A stretch of 64,000 nucleotides of DNA from Pelagibacterium flavum (GTDB taxonomy: Bacteria; Pseudomonadota; Alphaproteobacteria; Rhizobiales; Devosiaceae): NCBI RefSeq assembly GCF_025854335.1, contig NZ_CP107716.1, positions 1,357,001-1,421,000 on the forward strand, given 5' to 3'. Positions 17,893 through 26,605 of the stretch are shown piece after piece. The translations under genes were made by a program, and so were the position numbers. The notes under the pieces were generated by a model. The model was not told where the DNA came from. It ran no database searches and saw only the letters and a program-made list of their open reading frames with translations. Each line of letters begins with the position of its first letter. Position 1 is the stretch's first letter.

Positions 17893-18383
17893 CTGATCTG
17901 CCGAAAATTGTCAGCGTCCCCGGCGTCATGTCCGGCGATCCGGTCATCGAAGGCACACGCATTCGACCGGAAACAGTCTTGCTCGAAATCCTGGATGGCA
18001 AGCCGGAAGCCGAAATCCTGGAAGCTTATCCGACATTGCCGCCCGGCAGCGTGCAAGCAGTGATCGACTGGGCGCGGGAGAGACTGTCGCTACATGAGAG
18101 CAGCGGCTATGATGAGAGAGGTCTCGAAGTCCTCAAGCGGCGGCCGAATGATGCGCTTCGAAAACTGGCTGACGAATATCCCGCCGCAGATATCGAAATC
18201 GTCGGCGACGGCGATTCCTATTTCGAGATCGCCGGGATGATGATCGCCACCTGCGCCTTGGGAGAAATCCTTACCGCTCACCCTGGAGCCGATCTCGACG
18301 CGGTGATGCGCTGGCATGAAAAGAAATTCGGAGACGACTTGGCGACGACGTATGCGGCTCGTGAATGGCGGGATCGGAGGTGA
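17889..18383 (+). CDS. DUF433-domain protein
   Basis: 164 residues. The N-terminal 65 match DUF433 (GVMSGDPVIEGTRIRPETVL, then AEAYPTLPPGSVQAVIDWAR-like), a small winged-helix-like domain found in antitoxins of VapC-type pairs and in DNA-binding proteins. The C-terminal 90 residues are not part of the usual domain and I do not recognise them. No PIN-domain toxin follows; instead the gene ends the AAA+ ATPase operon and is followed by an inverted repeat. It may be a regulator of the operon. Confidence 0.65.
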   Translation: MTDLPKIVSVPGVMSGDPVIEGTRIRPETVLLEILDGKPEAEILEAYPTLPPGSVQAVIDWARERLSLHESSGYDERGLEVLKRRPNDALRKLADEYPAADIEIVGDGDSYFEIAGMMIATCALGEILTAHPGADLDAVMRWHEKKFGDDLATTYAAREWRDRR

Positions 18384-18385
18384 CA

Positions 18386-18436
18386 CCATAACCTGCAATA
18401 GCACGGCGGAATTGAGGGCCATATTGCAGGTTATGG
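18386..18436. repeat. 15-bp perfect inverted repeat between DUF433 and methylase genes
   Basis: CCATAACCTGCAATA (18386-18400) is repeated exactly inverted at 18422-18436 across a 21-base spacer. No T run follows, so a regulatory site or attenuator is as likely as a terminator. It lies directly after the DUF433 stop and 137 bases before the methylase start. Confidence 0.55.
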
Positions 18437-18573
18437 CAGTTAACGCGCCTTAGCTTCGCCTTCCCTGTATCCGCGGCGAACTGTGAACTGTGGCAATGTG
18501 TGTCCCCAGATCACTTGCTGTCGGTAAATGACCTGTTAACGTGCGTGAAACAGAATAAGAACAACGAATCAAG

Positions 18574-19215
18574 GTGGATATGATGGACGAAGCCGGACGC
18601 GATCTCCTCAAAAAGGTTGGACAGCAAAGGTTTCGCACGATCCTTGCCGATCCCCCTTGGCAGTTTTTGAACCGCACGGGAAAGGTGGCGCCCGAGCACA
18701 AGCGGCTCAACCGCTATGGCACGATGAAGCTCGGTGACATCTGTGCGCTGCCGGTTGATCAGGTGGCTGCGCCCACCGCTCACCTGTATCTGTGGGTGCC
18801 GAACGCCCTTCTACCAGATGGACTAGAGGTGATGAGGGCCTGGGGCTTCAATTACAAAGCCAATATCGTCTGGCACAAAGTTCGCAAGGATGGCGGGTCT
18901 GATGGTCGTGGCGTCGGCTTCTATTTCCGCAATGTCACTGAAATCATCCTGTTCGGAACGCGCGGCAAGAATGCCCGCACCCTGGATCCTGGCCGTTCGC
19001 AGGTGAATTACATCAGTTCTCGCAAGCGGGAGCATTCGCGGAAGCCAGATGAGCAGTATCCTCTGATTGAATCGTGCTCGCCTGGGCCGTATCTGGAGCT
19101 GTTCTCGCGTGGCGTTCGCAAGGGCTGGGAAGTTTGGGGCAACCAGGCTGAAGACACCTATGCGCCGAACTGGGATACCTATTCCTATAACAGCACTATC
19201 GTGGCCGCTGAGTAG
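18574..19215 (+). CDS. MT-A70-family adenine-N6 DNA methyltransferase
   Basis: 213 residues with the catalytic motif ILADPPWQF at 23-31 and MT-A70 landmarks LYLWVPNALLPDGL, FNYKANIVWHKV and NVTEIILFGTRGK. It would methylate adenine N6 in DNA, using S-adenosylmethionine. It ends at 19215, immediately adjacent to the convergent stop of a BglII-family endonuclease. Together they form a probable type II restriction-modification pair, the methylase protecting host sites. RNA methylation, as in eukaryotic relatives, is unlikely in this context. Confidence 0.85.
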   Translation: MDMMDEAGRDLLKKVGQQRFRTILADPPWQFLNRTGKVAPEHKRLNRYGTMKLGDICALPVDQVAAPTAHLYLWVPNALLPDGLEVMRAWGFNYKANIVWHKVRKDGGSDGRGVGFYFRNVTEIILFGTRGKNARTLDPGRSQVNYISSRKREHSRKPDEQYPLIESCSPGPYLELFSRGVRKGWEVWGNQAEDTYAPNWDTYSYNSTIVAAE

Positions 19216-20082
19216 CTATTCAGCCGGCGGCCAGTCGCTGATGCATTCCGGACGAATGCCCACAGCCAGCACAGGGCATCCACCATTACGGCCGGCGTTC
19301 AGCCGGTATATCAGCTTACCCATCCAGGTTGTCGAGGCGCCATATTTCTGCGCAGTTGGGCGAGGCTGACCGTCCTTCATCTCGATATCGCCGTTTTTCT
19401 TTAGCGCCGGCCCCATATCGCGAAAAACTGGATTGAGGGATGCGCTTCGGGTCACCAGGACGCCGACGTCAATGGCGCCGCTGAGAAAGAAGGTGCTGAA
19501 GGCGAACAGGTCGCGGTCAAAGGTTTGATCCTTTGAATTCCATTCCAGATCGAACGCCACCTTGTTCTTCACGTAATCGATTTTATGGCCATCGAGGTAA
19601 TTCTCGCGCCTGATCTCAGCTTCGCGTTTCTCGAATTTTGGCTTGCCGCCCGCTGTGATACCGATCTGCTCTTTCCAATCCAGGCGCACCACCAGGTCAC
19701 CGGAAATTGTTGTCTCATGCCAACCGTGCTGCCGTAGCCCGGCGGAGAACAGCTTTGGAATGTCCGACTCATTGCCGCCGGCGGTTCGGATCATCGTCGT
19801 CGTGATTTTGAAATCGCGCAGAAAGGTCAGCAGCTCCTCAAATTCGGCTTTCCGGCTTTCAGCAAGAATTACAGCCGCATTTCTGTAGCTGACGACGTCG
19901 AACTTTTTTCGAATGTCTTCGGGCACCTTCGCATCGACGATTGATTGGGGATCGGCGGCATCGCTCGGAACGAGGGTCGCATCATCAGATTCGACGTCGA
20001 CTTCATCGCCTTCGATATCCAGATCTTCAACCTCAATTTCGTCTTCGGAATCAGTCATAGAATCACACCCCCAGTCGCTCAT
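19216..20082 (-). CDS. BglII/BstYI-family type II restriction endonuclease
   Basis: 288 residues. After an acidic leader (residues 11-36) the core matches the BglII/BstYI family: GLRQHGWHE, then HKIDYVKNKVAFDLEWNSKD and RDLFAFSTFFLSGAID, and near the end KYGASTTWMGKL and NAGRNGGCPVLAVGI. Asp169 and Glu180 are good candidates for metal-binding catalytic residues. The family cuts AGATCT (BglII) or RGATCY (BstYI), so a GATC-centred site is likely but not proven. It is convergent with the MT-A70 methylase. An ATG at 20058 is an alternative start. Confidence 0.8.
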   Translation of the reverse strand: MSDWGCDSMTDSEDEIEVEDLDIEGDEVDVESDDATLVPSDAADPQSIVDAKVPEDIRKKFDVVSYRNAAVILAESRKAEFEELLTFLRDFKITTTMIRTAGGNESDIPKLFSAGLRQHGWHETTISGDLVVRLDWKEQIGITAGGKPKFEKREAEIRRENYLDGHKIDYVKNKVAFDLEWNSKDQTFDRDLFAFSTFFLSGAIDVGVLVTRSASLNPVFRDMGPALKKNGDIEMKDGQPRPTAQKYGASTTWMGKLIYRLNAGRNGGCPVLAVGIRPECISDWPPAE

Positions 20083-20139
20083 AGCCTATCGTCAATCTTT
20101 CCGAGATCTACTTTGCGGCGGCTGAGGTAAACTCCGGGT

Positions 20140-21027
20140 ATGCGAATCGACATTTCCGGCCACACGATAGAAGCATTGGCCCAGGTCATTTCGGGCGGAC
20201 CGTCAGGGTTCGGCGAGCCGATAGGCATCTATCGCACTGCCTATGAACTAAAATCTTGGTTCGCCGCTTTTGGTTTGGATCTCGATGAGGGCCCCAGCCG
20301 GGTGAGTTCGGTGCGGTCGACGCTTTCCAGGGTCTTTCTCTCTCATTGGGATGATGAACTCTCACAGAGGATAATCGAGAGGGCAGCCGACCCAAGAGAT
20401 TTTCTGGGCGACCCAGTAAGGCAGCGCGCTGTTGTTGACCATTTGAACGAGCGTCTTGAGTTCGACGGCCTCAAGCTCGAGTTCGACGGAAAGCGCGTGC
20501 GACTTGTTGAGCTGGAGCAGCATAGTGGAGCCGTGGTGGCTCTAACAGAAAAGGTCGAAGCGATCGGCTTTGATACCGTAAAACGGGATGTCGATCGCGC
20601 ACTTGCAGCTGCCACTTCCGACCCCGAGGATGCTGTAACGGCGGCTTGCTCGATCGTAGAAAGTGTGTGCCGTTCTATTCTGGTTGATCTCCAGGGCGGG
20701 CTACCGGCCAAGCGCGATCTTAGTGGCTTGTATCGAGCCGTTCAGGAGCCGCTCGGACTTTCTCCCACCAAAGATGGCATACCTGATGAGATCGCCGAGG
20801 ACGTCAGAAACGCGCTTTCCGGGCTGGTTACGGCTGTAAGAAGCATAGGCGCCCTAAGAACGCATGGTGGGGACGCGCACGGCAGGGAGAAAGGTTTTCG
20901 ACGTGTGGACACCCGGATCGCAAGGTTGGCAGTTTATTCGGCCAGCGCAATCGCGCTATTCCTGATCGAGACTTGGGAGATGAAGCATCCGGGCGAAAAG
21001 CTGGCGCGGGCAATATCGTCGGACTAA
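20140..21027 (+). CDS. Abortive-infection C-terminal (Abi_C) domain protein
   Basis: 295 residues. The C-terminal half carries the Abi_C pattern: DAVTAACSIVESVCRSILVD, LSGLYRAVQEPLGLSP, and SIGALRTHGGDAHGRE, the conserved ALR---GDAHG block. Such proteins are linked to phage-induced host shutdown. The N-terminal half (HTIEALAQVISGG, ELKSWFAAFGLDL) is probably the sensor or effector partner domain. It is divergent from the restriction endonuclease, 57 bases away, and completes a defence cluster. Cytoplasmic; no membrane segment. Confidence 0.75.
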   Translation: MRIDISGHTIEALAQVISGGPSGFGEPIGIYRTAYELKSWFAAFGLDLDEGPSRVSSVRSTLSRVFLSHWDDELSQRIIERAADPRDFLGDPVRQRAVVDHLNERLEFDGLKLEFDGKRVRLVELEQHSGAVVALTEKVEAIGFDTVKRDVDRALAAATSDPEDAVTAACSIVESVCRSILVDLQGGLPAKRDLSGLYRAVQEPLGLSPTKDGIPDEIAEDVRNALSGLVTAVRSIGALRTHGGDAHGREKGFRRVDTRIARLAVYSASAIALFLIETWEMKHPGEKLARAISSD

Positions 21028-21322
21028 GCCGCCGAATGCTTTAGCACCCGTCTTCCTCGCTGAAGCATGTAATGGATAGTGCGCGTATCCAGATGCCCCC
21101 AACGTGCAAGCGCAACACCGTGCGTGGAAACAAGCTCCGCGACTTCAATGTATGACGGCCGCCTGCGCACTGCCCTTTCCCATCTCGGTGCCCGCACTTG
21201 ACGATCAGGGCTCCTTATTGTGTGGCTTCGCGGGCCGTCCGTTTGGGGGCCGATTGCTGCCTGTCCGGTTCTGAGATGAAAACGAAGATAGCCGACATTC
21301 GGCCTCCGACGCCATTCTGGTC
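21024..21322 (-). other. Open minus-strand frame without clear start, unknown
   Basis: An uninterrupted frame of about 99 codons ends at 21024, overlapping the Abi_C stop. It reads VRAPRWERAVRRRPSYIEVA, then LARWGHLDTRTIHYMLQRGR and VLKHSAA. The composition is protein-like, with a possible helix-turn-helix, but I recognise no family and see no ATG. It may be the end of a truncated gene. Confidence 0.25.
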
Positions 21323-21380
21323 AATCATTTATGCCGCAAGTCATGCCAAAAGTAGCCGTGAGGCAGACGGGTAATATGCA

Positions 21381-21745
21381 TTATGGATTGAACCATAGTC
21401 GCCTGATCCCATCGAGCAACAAGACCACCGCTGCGCCAGCGGTTACAGGGGCCGTGAGCTTCGAGAAGGCCCAATCTACGCTAGTACGAACGGCGGAAAA
21501 AATCGTATCCGATTGGTGGTGAGACAATGCTCGCGCGCCGACCAACACAATCAACGGGTTGCAATAAAACAAGCAGTAGAGCGCGAGGTAAAAGGCTCGA
21601 TCCCAGTATGACAAGCTGCCCTCCAGAAAAAGAACATTGACCGCACCGAAATAGGGAATGGCGGTCGTCAGATCAGCGACCGTGCTAGACACCGCGAACG
21701 CCAAGACAGCGAACAGCTGGGCCCCGGTAACTAAGCTTCCCAACC
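21381..21745 (-). pseudogene. GAP/LysE-like membrane protein, C-terminal fragment
   Basis: About 120 residues with three hydrophobic segments (AQLFAVLAFAVSSTVADL, AFYLALYCLFYCNPLIVLVG, LTAPVTAGAAVVLLLDGIR). The arrangement resembles the end of GAP-type (sulfolipid-1-addressing) or LysE-like exporters. The first half is missing: at about 21740 the sequence joins a CheW fragment on the other strand. Confidence 0.45.
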
Positions 21746-22074
21746 AGCCCTTGGGCGCCAAGGGCGTCCTCGATATCCGCGGCAGCATCGTCCAGGTCTA
21801 TGATCTCGTGACCCTGCTCGGCGGTCGAGGCGGTGATAGCGAAAGCAAGAGACAGGTGGTGCTGGTGGTCTCGCTCAAAGCCAATGACATCGGCCTTCTG
21901 GCGGATTCGATGTCCGACATCATCTTTGCCAAGGGCGAAGAACTGCGACCGGCGCCCAAGGGTGGCCGGGGCGATGCCGGCTGCGTCTCCGGACTAGTCA
22001 AGAACGATCAGCGCCTGATCATCATCCTCGATCTGAAAGCGCTGCTACTCGGCGAAAGCGCAGAGTTCGCCTAG
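21733..22074 (+). pseudogene. cheW: CheW-like chemotaxis adaptor, C-terminal fragment
   Basis: About 113 residues with the CheW signatures GAKGVLDIRGSIVQVYDL, KANDIGLLADSMSDI and RLIIILDLKALL. CheW couples chemoreceptors to the CheA kinase. No start codon belongs to it; the first third is lost at the junction near 21733. A relic with no chemotaxis partners nearby. Confidence 0.75.
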
Positions 22075-22195
22075 GTTGCAACGACCGCGACCGAAGTTCA
22101 AAAATCGGCTGCGGAAATCGCCCCGCTCGTTGAGCGCCTGTTGGTTTTGCAAGCAGCCTTCTACGTGGGCATCGTGGCCTTTTTCTCAACCACGA

Positions 22196-22438
22196 GGGCG
22201 GTTCGCTGTCTCGCCTTCCGCGCTCAAGACTTCCTCTTCGGGCAAGGCCACGCGCAACCTTGCCTCACAATCCGTGCGCAGCAGGACGACCAGGATTTCG
22301 AGCTCGTTGAGAACCTCGACCGGGTCGCGCACGGGCATCTCGTAGGGCGCCATTCAGCCAGTTGCTGAGATCGGGATGAGCAAGCGCCCAGGCGATACGT
22401 TGCTCACTTTCCTTCAGCACGTCATCGGGGGACGACAC
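22196..22438 (-). pseudogene. Small conserved helical protein, frameshifted
   Basis: From a GTG at 22438 (GGAGGAATGGAAG upstream) the frame reads SSPDDVLKESEQRIAWALAH and PDLSNWLNGALRDA. One base out of frame it continues RDPVEVLNELEILVVLLRT to a stop at 22196. The two halves make one sensible protein of about 80 residues, of a type seen on alphaproteobacterial plasmids. Function unknown. It lies just downstream of dabA. Confidence 0.5.
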
Positions 22439-22466
22439 CTTCCATTCCTCCACTGCCGATCGAATA

Positions 22467-24902
22467 TTACGCTGCAGCCTGTGCCGCCCGGTGCTCCCGA
22501 TCTGTTCCGCCGATGTCCTGGTCCCAGCGCAGATCACCGACATAGCGCCAGGCCATTCTACCCTCCTCGTCAAGGGCGAACAGATGAAGCCAGCGATTGT
22601 CGAACAGTTTGCGGACCTCTGGATGGCGATCCAATATCGCGTTGATCGCATCCTGCGGCGCTTCAACCAGCACAGAGAGTCGAAGCGGTTCATGTGTGGA
22701 CCGGTCACCATCGTGAACCGATTGCCAGGGCAGCCCGCCGCGCAGCAGCCCGCCATTCCCCTCGACCACACCGATACCGCCGGTCACATTGTGCAACAGC
22801 TTGTTGCCCGCGCCGAAGAGTTCGGGCGCTACGGTCGACCCATAATATTGCAGGCTTATCCAACTGGCGACGACAACCGGCGCCGTCATGATCAGCTCCA
22901 GGACCTTGAAGCCCTCATCGTGCCGCCAGTCATAGTCATGCAGGAAAGCTCGTCCCGCCAAGTCGCTTCCGGCCGTGCGCAGCCTCGGCGCGGCCACGAA
23001 GGCCTGGCAGCCGGCGAGGGCCCATTCCGGGCGCAACTCCGCCCAGTCGCGGGCGCGATGCAGAATATCCTGCCCTGCTGCGGCGCGGGGTAAGCGCAGC
23101 GCGCGTTCTGCCCGCGCCAAGATACCCGCAGAGGCGAGCCAGGTCGTCGCCTGAGCCAGGTCCTGAGCATGTCCCAGCGCGTCATGATCATCCGAATAGA
23201 CCTTGACCGCATCAGTCGTCGTGTCGTGCAGCGCAGCCAGAAAAAGCGTGTCTTGTGGAATGGCAATGCCGCGTTCAACAAGACCCGCACGCACATCGGG
23301 GGCGTTGAGCAAAGCGGCAAGCAACCGCGCATTAGTCTCACCCGAATAACCCCCACATGCGCCGCAATGCAGCGCGCTGGCATGGGGGTTGTTGACCACA
23401 TTGGCGCCGTGCCCAGCGAGCAGCACCAAGCGCGCAAAGCCACGGGTCAGCGACATTGCCTTGAGCACGCTCGTGGCCATGGTCAGCCGCGTCTCAAGGT
23501 CAAGCGTGCTCTCCGGCTGCGGCGCCGGATCATTCGGCGCAGCGTGCCGTGTCAAACCCAGTCCGTCACGCAGCAACTTGGCGACATAGAGCGGGCCGGT
23601 CGCTTCGACAAAGGCGAAGGAGGAAATTGCTGCCAGCTTGAAGCGACCCCACGCCCGCTTTGCACGCGCCTTGATGCGCGTGGCCACGTCGTCGGCCTGC
23701 GTCTGCGGCGTCAGCCCTCCCGCGTGTGTCAATAGCCCAGGGGTCAGAAGCACGGGCAAACGCGCCTCCACCACGTCCGAAGCGAAGCGGCGGTGGCCGA
23801 TCCCCAGGCCAAAAAAGCCGGCAAACCCCATTGTTCTTATACCAGGGTCGACCTGTTCCAGCGCGCGACGGAACACTTCCGAACGCACGTCGATGCAGAA
23901 GGCCATCTGGAGCTTGGGCCGATCCGGAGCTGCTGGCGCGGGAGGCCGTGAAGCAAGAAGGCCATGCAGCCGTCTCTGCGCGGCGCGCTCGGCTGCTTCC
24001 TGCAGGATGGCATCGACGCCATCGTCAGGGGTCGCGACCAGGGGCTCGGCAAAGGCCAGCATCGCAGCGGCAAGCTGCGGCCCGATCTTGGCCGCGTATT
24101 GGCGCAGCAAGGCGGCCTCCCAGCTGATGCGGATGGCAAGCAGGTCGGTCACGGACGTATCGACCGCTCCGCCAAGCTCTGCCTGCCACAACCGATAGCG
24201 GGCCACCTGTCCCCAGCCGCCCAGACTCGTTAGAAGGCGGTGGAAATAGCTCTCAAGCGCCGCCTCACCGAGGCCCAGGTGGGCGACGCAGATTGCCAAG
24301 GCCTCTTTGGCCTCTGCAGGTGCATCTGCCACACCCTGCGCAAAACCGGCCAGGCCGAGTATTTCAGGCGTCAGGTCATTGGTGGCGACGCTTCGCCACG
24401 CGGCAAATGCGCCGCTGGCCGGAGTGCTGGCCCAAAGCGCCTGGCCTTGGTCGAAATAGCCTGATGCCCAGTGGCCGATCCGGTCATTGACGATACCGGG
24501 CCAGTCGATCGAGGAGACATCGCGCGCCAGTTCGGCGACCGTCGGAATGGCCCGGGGCGCAGTCCGATCGACGAGAGCGGCCTGCTTCAGGGCGGCTAAA
24601 GTCGTGGGGCGGAGCACCACTGGCGCTGCCTCGAAAGCGGCTCTCAAATCGGCGTCTGTGATGTCGCCAGACTGCAGCCGCTCGGCATACCAGTGGCGAG
24701 GCATCGTGAGTGCAATGCCGCCGACCAGACGCAGTCGCGCGGCTGCCATGGCAAGGGATTCGCCCGACTGGCCAAGAAAGGGATTCACGGCAACACTTGA
24801 AGCCAGCGGCCAGAGCGGCGGTATGGCGCGCGCCGCGCGATCTGCCGCTCTCATAACCGCTTCTGATGGCAGGATCGGCGCGTGGATGGTCATCGTCAGC
24901 AT
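22467..24902 (-). CDS. dabA: Inorganic carbon transporter subunit DabA (DUF2309)
   Basis: 811 residues matching DUF2309/DabA, the cytoplasmic carbonic-anhydrase-like subunit of the DAB complex that traps CO2 as bicarbonate using an ion gradient. The zinc ligands known from Halothiobacillus DabA (Cys, Asp, His, Cys) have counterparts: Cys336 and Asp338 in [16 protein letters not shown], His498 in [13 protein letters not shown], and Cys513 in [14 protein letters not shown]. The His-to-Cys spacing of 15 is the same. AAGGAA precedes the ATG at 24902. It lies 24 bases after dabB, in one operon. Confidence 0.92.
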   Translation of the reverse strand: MLTMTIHAPILPSEAVMRAADRAARAIPPLWPLASSVAVNPFLGQSGESLAMAAARLRLVGGIALTMPRHWYAERLQSGDITDADLRAAFEAAPVVLRPTTLAALKQAALVDRTAPRAIPTVAELARDVSSIDWPGIVNDRIGHWASGYFDQGQALWASTPASGAFAAWRSVATNDLTPEILGLAGFAQGVADAPAEAKEALAICVAHLGLGEAALESYFHRLLTSLGGWGQVARYRLWQAELGGAVDTSVTDLLAIRISWEAALLRQYAAKIGPQLAAAMLAFAEPLVATPDDGVDAILQEAAERAAQRRLHGLLASRPPAPAAPDRPKLQMAFCIDVRSEVFRRALEQVDPGIRTMGFAGFFGLGIGHRRFASDVVEARLPVLLTPGLLTHAGGLTPQTQADDVATRIKARAKRAWGRFKLAAISSFAFVEATGPLYVAKLLRDGLGLTRHAAPNDPAPQPESTLDLETRLTMATSVLKAMSLTRGFARLVLLAGHGANVVNNPHASALHCGACGGYSGETNARLLAALLNAPDVRAGLVERGIAIPQDTLFLAALHDTTTDAVKVYSDDHDALGHAQDLAQATTWLASAGILARAERALRLPRAAAGQDILHRARDWAELRPEWALAGCQAFVAAPRLRTAGSDLAGRAFLHDYDWRHDEGFKVLELIMTAPVVVASWISLQYYGSTVAPELFGAGNKLLHNVTGGIGVVEGNGGLLRGGLPWQSVHDGDRSTHEPLRLSVLVEAPQDAINAILDRHPEVRKLFDNRWLHLFALDEEGRMAWRYVGDLRWDQDIGGTDREHRAAQAAA

Positions 24903-24926
24903 CGAAAATTCCTTGAATTGATCAGA

Positions 24927-26498
24927 TCACGGCGCTTTGGACAGCGACCAGCCACCGAGGAGACGATCGAGGGTGGCATTGACATAAAGGCCATTGGAGA
25001 GATGGACCCGCAGCCCCGCCGCTGCGGGGTGCGCGGTCCAGAGCGGGAAAAGCGCCTGAGCCACAGCCACACCGCCAAAGCTGAGCACGGCCAGCGCCAT
25101 CAGGGTCCATTCGAGCCGCCCAGGCGCCGGGGTTGCCGGCAGCACGCCGGCCGTCATCCATTCGGCGATGGTCTGGAGCGCGAAATATCCGATTGCGGCG
25201 GCGCTGGCATAGATGGCGGTCTTGCGGGTCAGCGGACGCGGTGCAGCATCGGCCAGGCCCTGGGCGAGAAGATACGCGACACCAAAGATCAGGATTGCCC
25301 CCAGCGCCAGCGCCTGAGCCGACTTATGGTCGAAGCCGAAGGCAAATCCGAACGCCGCACCAATTGCGGCGTAGATCGCCAGCGCAATGAGGAAGGCACG
25401 GCCCACAGCGGTTCCGTCTGGAACTGCGACAGGACCTGGACGGCGTATGGCCGCGACCTGCTCGACCGCCCCGCCGGATGCGAGGAAGGCGTGCGCCTTG
25501 TAAAGTGAGTGGGCAACGATATGCAGCAGCGCCAGCGGGAAGAGCGCCAATCCGCATTGCAGCATCATGAACCCCATTTGGGCGACGGTCGACCAGGCGA
25601 GCGATGTCTTCACTGACGGCTGCGTCAGCATGACCAAAGCGCCAAACAGGGCCGTGAACCCGCCCAGCATGGCCAGAACGGCGAGCACGCCGGGGGAGGT
25701 CAGCATGACATCGGCGAAGCGGATCAGCAGGAAGCCGCCGGCATTGATAACACCGGCATGCAGCAGCGCCGAAACCGGCGTCGGCGCTTCCATCACCTCG
25801 GTGAGCCAGCCATGGGTGGGGAACTGCGCCGATTTCAGCACAGCGGCAAGCGCCAGCATGGCCGCCGCTGCAATCTCCAGCCCCGACGCGCCGCCGGTCC
25901 GGGCAGCCGCGTTGATCGCGGCGATGTCCGTCGTGCCATAGCTCACCCACAACAGGACCGCTGCGCCCACCAGAGCAACCGCGCCGACCCCGGAGAAAAG
26001 GCGCTTCTTGCGGGCCGCACGCTGTGCAGCCACGCGTTCAGGATAGAACAGAAGCAGGCGATGCAGCGCCGCGCTGGTCGCAATCCAGGCCAGGACGATC
26101 TGGGCCAGATTGCCCGCCTGGACAAGAAGGAGAACGGCAGCCAGGGCTGCGCAAAGCCAGCCCATGAAATAGCCCTGCCGGGCCTCGCCATCGAGATAGG
26201 TGCGGGCATATCGCACTACGATCCAGCCGACGAAGGCGACAAGCAGGAGCATGGTGACGCTCACGGCGTCCAGCCGGGCCGAGAGGCCGATTCCACCCCA
26301 CCCAATCAATCCACTGTCCCCCTCACCGCGCAGGACGAGGAGCGCCAGTGCAGCGAGCGCAATCACAAGTCCGCCAAACGCCGCGCCTTCTGCAAGCCTT
26401 GCCACGATGGGTGCGCGCTTGCCGGGTCGCATCCAGCCATAAACGGCGGCAACAAACAGAAGCAATGGAGCGCAGAGCGGGAGCAGGTAGATCGACAC
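24927..26498 (-). CDS. dabB: DabB, NuoL/ND5-like membrane subunit of the DAB carbon pump
   Basis: 523 residues with about 14 transmembrane helices in the proton-pumping antiporter-like fold. Motifs include PTHGWLTEVMEAPTPVSALL (ending in the helix that carries the key Glu) and SLAWSTVAQMGFMMLQC. DabB couples cation flow to DabA. The start is a GTG at 26498, with CCGGAG six bases upstream. Pairing with dabA distinguishes it from complex I or Mrp subunits. Divergently oriented to the LysR gene with a 107-base gap. Confidence 0.9.
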   Translation of the reverse strand: MSIYLLPLCAPLLLFVAAVYGWMRPGKRAPIVARLAEGAAFGGLVIALAALALLVLRGEGDSGLIGWGGIGLSARLDAVSVTMLLLVAFVGWIVVRYARTYLDGEARQGYFMGWLCAALAAVLLLVQAGNLAQIVLAWIATSAALHRLLLFYPERVAAQRAARKKRLFSGVGAVALVGAAVLLWVSYGTTDIAAINAAARTGGASGLEIAAAAMLALAAVLKSAQFPTHGWLTEVMEAPTPVSALLHAGVINAGGFLLIRFADVMLTSPGVLAVLAMLGGFTALFGALVMLTQPSVKTSLAWSTVAQMGFMMLQCGLALFPLALLHIVAHSLYKAHAFLASGGAVEQVAAIRRPGPVAVPDGTAVGRAFLIALAIYAAIGAAFGFAFGFDHKSAQALALGAILIFGVAYLLAQGLADAAPRPLTRKTAIYASAAAIGYFALQTIAEWMTAGVLPATPAPGRLEWTLMALAVLSFGGVAVAQALFPLWTAHPAAAGLRVHLSNGLYVNATLDRLLGGWSLSKAP

Positions 26499-26583
26499 GG
26501 CAATCTCCGGAGATCAGTAACAGTCGGACTGCCACTCCATAGCGACGCGTGGGGTCAGGATAAAATTCATTGTTTTCGTCAAT

Positions 26584-26604
26584 ACGTTCGTTATTATCGA
26601 ACGT
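26584..26604. promoter_or_regulatory. Probable LysR-type operator
   Basis: ACGTTCG and CGAACGT form a perfect inverted repeat with a 7-base AT-rich centre, ending one base before the LysR ATG. LysR regulators bind such sites to repress themselves and to activate the divergent operon, here dabBA. Not tested. Confidence 0.55.
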
Positions 26605-26605
26605 C

